From contig CBFHLY010000002.1 in NCBI GenBank assembly GCA_965656785.1, positions 77,610 to 141,609 of the forward strand: 64,000 nt of DNA. Direction: 5' to 3'. Below, in pieces: positions 42,530 to 52,200 of this stretch (the stretch's first letter is position 1; the number at the start of each line of letters is the position of its first letter). A model generated the notes under the pieces. The model was not told the DNA's origin, made no database searches, and worked only from the letters and a program-made list of their open reading frames with translations. Source of the DNA: JALQTD01 sp965656785. GTDB taxonomy: Bacteria; Bacteroidota; Bacteroidia; Flavobacteriales_D; Sanyastnellaceae. The position numbers and the translations under genes are program-made.

Positions 42530-43069
42530 TTAAAAGGTCGGCGTGAAGCGTTCCTTGTACGCGTCCCACTCCGCCTGCCCGCTGCCTGCGTACCACTTTT
42601 CAGCGAAGTAGCGCAGGAAGATCTCCAGGTTTTGGGCGGTCTTGTAGCCGGTCAACGGGGTGATGATGTCGCCCTCGGCCGTCATGAAAATCAACGTCGG
42701 ATAGGCGGTGACACCGAGTGCCCGGGAGAGCTCGTGCGGCGTGTTGCGTCCGCGGGATGCGGGGTTGAAGCCGGGGTTGCTGAACGTTTGGCCTTTGAAG
42801 GTGACCTCACCAGCGGATTCCGCGTCGAACTTCACCGCGTAATAGTGGTCGTTGACGTAGCTGATGAGCGCGGGAACCGTGAAGGTGTTCGCCATCATCA
42901 TTTTGCACGGTCCGCACCACTGCGTGTATACGTCCATCATGATGGGGCGCGGATCTTCCTCCGCAGCGGCCATCGCCTCTTCAATGGTCATCCAATTGAT
43001 GTGGGCTTGCTGGGCATGGGCCGAGAAGCCGATGAACGCAACGAGGAGGAAGGCCAAAATCAAACGCAT
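42530..43069 (-). CDS. Secreted thioredoxin-like protein
   Basis: 179 residues from the ATG at 43069, where a signal peptide starts (MRLILAFLLVAFIGFSAHAQ, cut after residue 20). The thioredoxin active site is WCGPC (C52 and C55) in 'VYTQWCGPCKMMM', and the cis-Pro region is 'YPTLIFM'. It is longer than thioredoxin, with an insertion around 'FSNPGFNPASRGRNTPHEL' and a C-terminal extension. Probably periplasmic thiol-disulfide exchange. It stands between the POT terminator and gltA as a single gene. Confidence 0.9.
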   Translation of the reverse strand: MRLILAFLLVAFIGFSAHAQQAHINWMTIEEAMAAAEEDPRPIMMDVYTQWCGPCKMMMANTFTVPALISYVNDHYYAVKFDAESAGEVTFKGQTFSNPGFNPASRGRNTPHELSRALGVTAYPTLIFMTAEGDIITPLTGYKTAQNLEIFLRYFAEKWYAGSGQAEWDAYKERFTPTF

Positions 43070-43094
43070 CACAATAGAATTTCCCGCAATATCG

Positions 43095-43122
43095 CAAAAG
43101 AAAAGCGCCCGAAGGCGCTTTT
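43095..43122 (-). terminator. Rho-independent terminator of the DPP IV-POT operon
   Basis: On the minus strand AAAAGCGCC / GGCGCTTTT form a 9-bp stem around a TTCG loop, followed by CTTTTGC. It lies 27 bases after the POT transporter stop and 25 bases before the thioredoxin-like gene. Confidence 0.85.
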
Positions 43123-43149
43123 CGCATGATTTCACATGAAGGAAGCAAC

Positions 43150-45069
43150 TCAGCTCACACCGTGCATCAACTTGTTGAGCGGCTTGCTGAGAAGGGCAAT
43201 TAGGATTGCAATACCTACCAGAACCCAACCGAGTGTGGAGAAGACGCTGGTGTATTTCTTCAAGCCCGCTTCCATGACTTGGGATTGATGAGCCTCGAAA
43301 ACACTGCTGACCGACGTTGATGCGGCATTTTCGATTTCGGAAAAGCCATCTTTGAAGTAAGTCCAGGTTCCAAAGTCGATGGCATTCTCATCGTTATTAT
43401 CGTTCGCTTTCAAGGTCTCAAGGTCTGTGCGCAACTCATTCCAGAGTCCTTCGTCGAGCCACGACGCCATGGTCAACTCGTTAGCTGAAAGCTTCGGGGT
43501 GTTCAACCATTCTCCATAAGTTGACTTTTCCAAGGACTTCCGGAACTGCACCCACTCGTATTTGTTCGCGAAGGTGCTGAACGAAACATTGGGGCCGCTT
43601 GCCTCATCCAATGGGACCCAATTCTCGAAATCGGTAGCACGTCCCAATTCCTCGAGTGCCTCTTTTACCGTTGTTTTGTCCGTCAATTGACCTTGTTCGA
43701 TAGGCTGGGCTTTCTCAGCTCCATGACCTTCCGCTCCAGTCAATGTGGCAATTTGGCCACCCAAAAAATTGGCAATAGCGAAACTCAAGAACCAACCGCC
43801 CATTGCTGTTCCTGCGATGTGCTTCGGACTCAGTTTCGTAACCATGGACAATCCGATGGGAGAAAGGAACAATTCACCCGTCGTGTGAAGCAAGTACAAA
43901 ATGATCAGGGTCCACAAGGGAACGAGGAAACCTTCGAGTTGCATTGCGAAGCCCAATTTGGTGATCAAGAACCCCAATCCCAACTGAAGGATGCCCAAAG
44001 CGAACTTCATGGGAATGCTCGGGTTCTTTCCGGCTTCTGAAAGCTTCACCCACATCACGGAGAAAACGGAACCGAAGAGGATGATGAAGAATGGATTGAA
44101 GAACTGCGTCATGGATGCCGGCATCTCCCAGCCGAGAATGTCGCGGCTGACGTTCCGGTCCGCGAACAAAGTCAACGACGTTCCTGCTTGCTCAAAACAC
44201 GCCCAAAACACAATGTTAATGAGCATGAAAATGACAAGGGCAATCATGCGCTGTCCCCAGACTTTTCCTTCTTTGAATCCACTTGAAATCAGAGAAAAAG
44301 CCACGTATCCAAACAAGACCAACAAGAGGTAGCTGAGGATATCGTTTTGGCTGATTAGGAAGTAGCACAGCGGAACGAGAATGAGCGATGCAATGGAGAT
44401 GATCAGGTAGGTCGGCAATCCGAACATTTTGGCTCTTCCTGCTTCGGTAACTTCCAATCCAGGTGCTGCAGCGTAGTTCCCCCTTCCAGTCCAAAAGATG
44501 AGCAATCCCAGAAGCATTCCAATCCCTGCGAGTCCGAACCCGTATTCAAATCCAAACGTTTCTCCTACATACGCTACGACCGTAGTCGCGAGCAAAGCCC
44601 CAACATTGATGCCGATGTAGAAAATGGTGAATCCCGAGTCGCGTCTTGGGTCGCCATCTTCATAGAGCTTTCCGACAATCGTGGAAATATTCGCCTTGAA
44701 GTAACCGTTGCCGACAATGAGTGCCCCCATGCCAATCAACATGGCATTTTCCATCTTCCAAACAGCCGCACCAACCATCAAAAATTCACCGATCGCCATC
44801 AATACGGCCCCTAACAAAATGGCAAAACGGTAGCCCAAAAATTTGTCAGCCATGCGTCCCCCCAAGACCGGTGCGGCATAAATCAATGCGGTATAGGCAC
44901 CGTAAATCAGGCTCGCCTCCCGGTCTCCATTGTAGAGGGATTTAACCAAAAACAACGTGAGGAGCACGCGCATTCCGTAGTAGCAGAAACGCTCCCACAT
45001 TTCGGAGAAGAAGAGCGTCATCAGCCCCTGCGGGTGACCGCTCATAAGCGATTTCGAAGATTGACTCAT
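43150..45069 (-). CDS. POT family di/tripeptide:proton symporter with a large hydrophilic insertion
   Basis: 639 residues. N-terminal family motif ExxERFxYY is EMWERFCYYGMR near residues 23-34, and the second POT signature is around 'GNGYFKANISTIVGKLY'. About 12-14 helices are present. Typical bacterial POT proteins are about 450-500 residues. Here a hydrophilic segment of about 150 residues (~455-605, rich in E, D, N and W) sits before the last helix. It imports di- and tripeptides using the proton gradient. It follows the DPP IV gene by 45 bases, so peptide release and uptake are encoded together. Confidence 0.92.
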   Translation of the reverse strand: MSQSSKSLMSGHPQGLMTLFFSEMWERFCYYGMRVLLTLFLVKSLYNGDREASLIYGAYTALIYAAPVLGGRMADKFLGYRFAILLGAVLMAIGEFLMVGAAVWKMENAMLIGMGALIVGNGYFKANISTIVGKLYEDGDPRRDSGFTIFYIGINVGALLATTVVAYVGETFGFEYGFGLAGIGMLLGLLIFWTGRGNYAAAPGLEVTEAGRAKMFGLPTYLIISIASLILVPLCYFLISQNDILSYLLLVLFGYVAFSLISSGFKEGKVWGQRMIALVIFMLINIVFWACFEQAGTSLTLFADRNVSRDILGWEMPASMTQFFNPFFIILFGSVFSVMWVKLSEAGKNPSIPMKFALGILQLGLGFLITKLGFAMQLEGFLVPLWTLIILYLLHTTGELFLSPIGLSMVTKLSPKHIAGTAMGGWFLSFAIANFLGGQIATLTGAEGHGAEKAQPIEQGQLTDKTTVKEALEELGRATDFENWVPLDEASGPNVSFSTFANKYEWVQFRKSLEKSTYGEWLNTPKLSANELTMASWLDEGLWNELRTDLETLKANDNNDENAIDFGTWTYFKDGFSEIENAASTSVSSVFEAHQSQVMEAGLKKYTSVFSTLGWVLVGIAILIALLSKPLNKLMHGVS

Positions 45070-45114
45070 GGTGGTTTGAAGTTTCGGGTTTAGTCAAGAA
45101 GGACGCCGTCGTCC

Positions 45115-47313
45115 TTACAGGTTTTCTTTTACAAAGTCGAGCATCATATCAAAGAGGTGCAACCGCGTGTTGCCCCCGTAGATGCCGTGGTTTCGGTTCG
45201 GGTAGGCGAAGAAGTCGAAGTCCTTTCCTGCGGCCACGAGCGCGTTCACCATCTCCATCGAGTTCTGGAAGTGCACGTTGTCATCCCCGCTGCCGTGGAT
45301 GAGCAGCAGCTCGCCTTCGAGCAGGTCGGCAAAGAACACCGGGCTGTTGTCGTCGTAGCCGTCCGGGTTTTCCGCAGGAGTCTGCATGAATCGCTCCGTG
45401 TAAATCGAATCGTAATAGCGCCAGTTCGTCACGGGCGCCACGCTGATGCCCGCGCTGAACACGTCCGCACCCTTCGTCATGCAGAGCAGGGTCTCGAAGC
45501 CGCCATAGCTCCAACCTTGGATGCCGATGCGCTCCGCATCCACGTACGATTGCTCGCCAAGCCACCGACCGAAATCGATGAAGTCCTCGGTTTCGAGTTT
45601 GCCGAGCTGCTTGTACGTGCTGTGCTCAAACTCCCGGCCGCGGAATTGCGTGCCGCGCGGGTCCACGCACGCCACGATGTAGCCTTCTTGAGCGAGGAGC
45701 TGATGCCAATAGTGGTTCGCGCCGCCCCAGCGGTCCTCCACCATGTTCGAACCGGGACCGCCGTAGATGTTCACGTAAACCGGGTACGCGCGCGACGGAT
45801 CGAAGTCCGCCGGCTTAATCATCCAGCCGTTGAGCTCGACGCCCGCGCGGTTCGTGAAGCGGAAGAACTCCTTCGGGGACATCGTGTAGTTCGCGAGCAC
45901 CTCCCGCAGGGCCGCGTTGTCTTCCAGCACGCGAATTTCCTTGCCTTTCCGGTTCACCAGCGAGTAGGTCGGCGGCGTGTTCGCGTCCTGGTGCGTGTGG
46001 ATCCGGTAGGCGAAGGTGCGCGAGAATTCGGCGGAGTGGGTGCCGGGGCGCTCGTCGAGCAGCGTCATTTGGCCTTTCAAATTGACCTTGGCCAAATGCT
46101 TTTGCGTCGCCCCCTTCATCGACCCCGTGAAGTAGACCTCGCCGGCCTTCGCGTCGTAACCCGCCACCTCGATGACGTCCCATTCACCCGTCGTTAGGGC
46201 CGTGGTGCTGCCTTCGAAGTTGCACAGGTACAGGTGGTTGTAGCCGTCGCGTTCGCTCGTCAGGACGAAGCGGGCGCCATCGGAAAGGAAGGTCAGGTTG
46301 TCCGTCACGTCGATGTACGTGTCGCATTGCTCCGAGTAGCCTTCGGAGGTCGGGATGCGCATGGATTTGGCCGTGCAGTCCGCGAGGAGCAGCCGCAGGT
46401 CGTTCTGGTGACGGTTCATCATCGTTACCGCGAGCGTGGTCGGCTCGTGGGTCCACTGGATGCGCGGGATGTACTCCATTTGTGGGGTGTCGACGGTCCG
46501 GCTTTGGCCCGATGCCAAATCGTACACGTGGATGCTCACCTGGCTGTTCTCCTCGCCCGCCTTCGGGTACTTGAACGTGTACGGATCCGGATACAACTCC
46601 CCATACACGGGCATGCTGAATTCACGGACGTTCGCTTCATCGAAGCGGTAGTAGGCTAGCCGCTCGCCATCGGGCGACCAAAACAAGCCGTTGTCCTCCC
46701 CAAATTCCTCTTCGTACACCCAGTCCGTGGCGCCGTTGATGACCTTGTTGAACTCACCATCGGTGGTGACCTGCGTTTCGTTGTGGCCGTTCGAGATGAA
46801 GACGTTGTTGTCGCGTACGAAGGCCACCAGGTCACCTGAGGGTGAGAAGGTGGCAAGGCGCTGTTGCCCCAGGTTTTCGTCGGAAAGCGGGATGATGGAT
46901 CCCTCGCCTTCGCGGTCCCAGATGTAGTAGTCCGCGGTGAAGGAGTGGCGGTAGATCGGGGTTTGGTTGATCATCAGCAGCAGCTTGGATTCGTCGGCAC
47001 TGAAGGTGTAGTCGTCGATGCTGACGGAGGCGTCCTCGAAGGCCTGCTCGCTGGTCAGGAGGGTCGCCACGCGATCTCCTGTTTTGTAGGCGTATTGAAC
47101 GATTTCACTGCCGCCTTCTCCGCGTTCAAGGCGGGTGTAGTGCAAGCCGTCCGCCATCGAGCGGATGCCCCAAACGTATTGCTGGGGAAACGTACGGCTG
47201 TACCAAATCTTCTCATTCGTGAACCGCTCGGCCCCTTGGGCGACGGCGGTAGCGGCGGTCAGCAGGAGGAGCGCGGCTCCTGCCCACAGGCGAATCGAGG
47301 TCGTTTTCTGCAT
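45115..47313 (-). CDS. Dipeptidyl-peptidase IV (S9B serine peptidase)
   Basis: 732 residues from the ATG at 47313 (MQKTTSIRLWAGAALLLLTAATAVAQ, signal peptide). It removes N-terminal Xaa-Pro/Ala dipeptides. An N-terminal beta-propeller with the double-Glu motif ('TDWVYEEEFGED', around residues 197-208), which binds the substrate N-terminus in DPP IV, is followed by the hydrolase domain. Catalytic Ser602 is in GWSYGG, Asp677/678 in GSGDDNVHF and His709 in NRNHGIYGG. Periplasmic or surface-exposed. It leads an operon with the POT peptide transporter. Confidence 0.95.
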   Translation of the reverse strand: MQKTTSIRLWAGAALLLLTAATAVAQGAERFTNEKIWYSRTFPQQYVWGIRSMADGLHYTRLERGEGGSEIVQYAYKTGDRVATLLTSEQAFEDASVSIDDYTFSADESKLLLMINQTPIYRHSFTADYYIWDREGEGSIIPLSDENLGQQRLATFSPSGDLVAFVRDNNVFISNGHNETQVTTDGEFNKVINGATDWVYEEEFGEDNGLFWSPDGERLAYYRFDEANVREFSMPVYGELYPDPYTFKYPKAGEENSQVSIHVYDLASGQSRTVDTPQMEYIPRIQWTHEPTTLAVTMMNRHQNDLRLLLADCTAKSMRIPTSEGYSEQCDTYIDVTDNLTFLSDGARFVLTSERDGYNHLYLCNFEGSTTALTTGEWDVIEVAGYDAKAGEVYFTGSMKGATQKHLAKVNLKGQMTLLDERPGTHSAEFSRTFAYRIHTHQDANTPPTYSLVNRKGKEIRVLEDNAALREVLANYTMSPKEFFRFTNRAGVELNGWMIKPADFDPSRAYPVYVNIYGGPGSNMVEDRWGGANHYWHQLLAQEGYIVACVDPRGTQFRGREFEHSTYKQLGKLETEDFIDFGRWLGEQSYVDAERIGIQGWSYGGFETLLCMTKGADVFSAGISVAPVTNWRYYDSIYTERFMQTPAENPDGYDDNSPVFFADLLEGELLLIHGSGDDNVHFQNSMEMVNALVAAGKDFDFFAYPNRNHGIYGGNTRLHLFDMMLDFVKENL

Positions 47314-47332
47314 GGTTTCGTTCAAGTGTGGG

Positions 47333-47339
47333 CAATATA
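47333..47339 (-). promoter_or_regulatory. Probable -7 box (TATATTG) for the DPP IV-POT operon
   Basis: One base short of TAnnTTTG on the minus strand, 19 bases before the ATG at 47313, in the gap shared with the divergent FAD oxidase gene. Confidence 0.4.
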
Positions 47340-47377
47340 CACGTTGCGGGTTGAACTTGGTGGGGGGCTGTGGGGCG

Positions 47378-47385
47378 TATGTTTG
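47378..47385 (+). promoter_or_regulatory. -7 box (TATGTTTG) for the FAD oxidase gene
   Basis: Exact TAnnTTTG match. It contains an in-frame ATG (47379) that would otherwise look like a start codon. If the box is real, translation begins later, at the GTG at 47391 (five bases after the box) or the ATG at 47409. Confidence 0.5.
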
Positions 47386-47390
47386 GGGTT

Positions 47391-48782
<1,392 letters not shown>

Positions 48783-49289
48783 ACGAGCGCAAGCTGTTGA
48801 TGGCTTTGGCGCTCAATTCGCGAGAAACGCCCGCCATCTCTTAAAAAGTTCCGGCTGAAGCAGCAAGTCTTCGACGATTATCTTGATGTGGGCCCGAGTC
48901 TCCGGTCGAGCATTGGCTCGATCGCTGAGTAGCTCCTCGTGGACATCGAATTGCCTGAGCATCCACGACGAAAGCAAATGCTCCGTTTCGTTCTCCACTA
49001 CTATAGAGGCGACCCGCATCTTTGCCGTGGTGATTGGGAGGCGTGCCCTGATGAAGAGTCATTATCGCGGTCACCATGCTTTTGACCCTTGATATTGGAA
49101 CGAGATGATGGGCTGCGCAATACGCGAGTTACCTCCGGGCACTCATCCGAGATGCCGATCACGTATTGTCACATATCCCTTCGGGGAGCAATTGTATCAT
49201 GAAAAGTTCTATTCGGCTGCGTTTGCAGACTTGATACTCGGATGTTGAGTGGAGGTGCTGTATTTTCGACAAAACAATTAGTCGATATC
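48783..49289. other. Intergenic region with one weak short open frame
   Basis: About 500 bases. A minus-strand frame at 48813-49019 could encode 68 residues (MRVASIVVENETEHLL ... RWRAFLAN) with plausible composition and no family match; it may be a fragment of a lost gene. Base composition drops toward the right, and a 26-bp element repeated at 57.3 kb lies at 49188-49213. Nothing else recognised. Confidence 0.4.
49188..49213 (+). repeat. 26-bp element, copy 1 (pairs with 57297-57322)
   Basis: Identical to the copy at 57297-57322 at 24 of 26 positions, in the same orientation. It begins GCAATTG and ends AAAGTTCTATT. Both copies are preceded by a short CCC..CGGG hairpin-like stretch and a CACGTA. 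This copy ends 76 bases before the start of the FISUMP protein gene, so a regulatory role is possible. Confidence 0.7.
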
Positions 49290-52200
49290 ATGAGCTTTCT
49301 CGGCAGGATATTTATTGCGTTTGTAGGTTTTTTTGTTGTCTCCGGTATGGGTGTGAAAGCCCAAAATGACACCCTGTGCGACTTCTCTGGAGAACAACAC
49401 TTTCGTTGCGCGAGCGATGAATTGATGGAGGCGATTCGGGCTTATGAGGACACGCTGAGCACGTTGACCGAGACAACAATTCATGACATTTACATTTTGC
49501 GTCGTCAAGAGGGTAATCGGGTTTGGTTTGAGTTCGATTGCGATTCCCTTGGTGTCGCGATTGAAGAGCTCGTCGCTCAGATTGAAGCAGCGCGTGTGCC
49601 ACCCGTTCCACCAGGATCCTTCGATCCTTGCAGCAATTTCATGAATGTCGTGTATTACGGGGCATCCATTCGGTGTTTAGGCAGCGCAACCGGGGAACGG
49701 GATTTCCTTGATAACTGTTGGTTTGGGGTGAATTTGCGGAACACCCATTTTGCAAACGGGGACTCCATTCCAGAAGCAGCTTCAGAGCTGGATTGGCAAA
49801 ACGCCAATGGGCCGGTACAGGCGCTCTATCGAGACAGTTCCGCCGTGTTGAATGAGTACGGTTTGCATTACAACCCTGCAGCAATTTTGGACAGCAGAAA
49901 GCTTTGCCCTCCAGGGTGGACGCTTCCAGATTCAATCCAGGTAGAAAATTTGGAGACTTGGGCCAGTGAATCGGACAGGTTGAACAGTGCGCAACGTAGG
50001 ACGCAAGATGGCGAATGGGCTCCCTTGTCGTTGGTGGATGTTGGTGATGAAATTTTTGAGGAGCAAGCCACGACACAATTTTATGCGTTGGACTTTTCTA
50101 ATGCTTCCGTATTGGATTCTTTGGTTTATTACGCGAACAACTCTGCCTTCAACGCTGCAAATCCCGTTGCAAGTCGATACCTGGGCTTCGCTGAAAACCA
50201 TGGATTGAGCGTGAGGTGTCGGCGGATGAATGCAATGGAAATCGAGTTGGATGAAGACTATCAGGCTTGGGCCGAGACTCCCCAAGCGGTGGCGATGGAA
50301 TACCCGTCATCTTATTACGTTCAGATGCCCCATGTGCACACGTTGGAAGCGGACGGAACCAATTTGCGTGGCGAGGTGTATTACACGGGCCCAGGAGCAG
50401 TCACTGCGACTGGATTCAAATGGGGTGTAAATGAAGCACTGAATCCGGCTGATTCGGTCGTTGCACAAACGAATGATTTCCCTGCAGCCGAGTGGTCAGA
50501 GTCGTCTCATCAACAAGTTCTAGACAGCCTCTTCTTGCTTGAAATAAATGACTTGAATGATGGGGAAACTTACTATTATTCCGCTTGGGCAAAAAATAAC
50601 TTCGGTTATTCGTTTGGCGACACCCTTCAGTTGACCTACGTTCTTCCTCCATTCGATTGTGGCGTCGAAACAGTTACTTACGATGGACACGAATACGGCA
50701 CTGCATTGATTGGAGATCAATGTTGGTTTGCTGAAAACCTACAGACTACAGTTTACGCCGATGGAGCATCCATTCCGTTGGTGTCCGATGGCACGGATTG
50801 GCAAGGCCTGAGCTCTGGTGCTCGTTGTGCGATGAACAATGACCAATCAACTGTCGCAGCAAAAGGCTACCTATACAATCAGCACGCGGTCATGGAAGAA
50901 CACGGATTGTGTCCTTCCGGTTGGCATGTCCCTTCTGATGATGATTGGAAGGAATTGGAGTCATACCTCGGCGTTCCTGAGGCGGAATTGAACGATTTGG
51001 ATTGGCGGGGTACGAATGAAGCAGAGGAGCTGAAGTCAACTGCGCCAGGTTGGGACGGCAACAATTCAACTGGATTCAGCGCCCTTCCTTTGGGCAGTCG
51101 TGGGTTCGTCGGCGATTTCTACAACTCGGGATCCTACTTCACGGCCTGGACAAGTACCTTCCAAACCTACCGGGCATTAACTTGGGAGACGGGGGGAATT
51201 CAGCGGGCCTTGAATGATCCACGCTTGGGGGCAAGCATTCGCTGCCTGCTCGGGACAGGTGCCGTGGCGCCAACGGTATCGACCGAAGCTGCAAGTGCTG
51301 TTGACCTTACGTTGGCCACCTTGAATGGAACAGTGGTCGAACCCGGTGATAGCGCGGTGACCGCGACCGGCTTTGTTTGGGGAATCAACGCGGATCTGTC
51401 AGATGGGGCGAACCTGGCTTCCAGCACATTAACGGGCTCGTTTACAGGGGAGCTCACGGGCTTGTCTCATTCTACAGTCTATTACTATGCTGCCTTTGCA
51501 ACGACTGCCGTTGAAACCGCATTTGGCGATACGCTGAGCTTCACGACGAATTCACCGCCTCCAGTCATTGAAACGGTTGCTGCGACAGGAATTACAGAGA
51601 GTGATGCAGGCATTTCAGCGTCGGTATTGTTGGAGGCGGTTACCGGCGAAGTGACTGAATCAGGGTTTATTTTCGGGACGTCTTCAACTTTGGAGGATGG
51701 TCAGGAGATTGCCGGTGAGTTCGCAGCGGGTAGCGTCTCGGCTTCGTTGTCCTCGCTTGACGAAGGTACGAACTATTACTACGTTGCATTCGTTTCTGAT
51801 GACAACGGAAGAAGCTTCGGGGATACCTTGGTATTTCGCACGGGGTTGCACTGCTCAGCGGAGACGATCGCGGCATGTGGAACTGAGACCCTTACTTATC
51901 AAGGCTATGAGTACAATCTCTACGGCAGTGGCAATCAATGTTGGTTTCGGGAGAATTTAAGGGCGAATTATTATTCCGACGGCACTGAAATTCAACGCAA
52001 CCTGTGGGGGTCGTTTTACGATGGGACGACTGAAAATGGTGTGGTCAGCCGCTACGGTGAAGGACATCCATCCTTTGATGATGGGGTTTACTTCGATTCT
52101 CATGGGGGGGTTGATCGCCATGGTCTTATCTACAATGGAGCTGCTGCCCAGCGCGAAGAGGGGCTTTGTCCAGCCGGATGGCATGTGGCTACGGTTGAAG

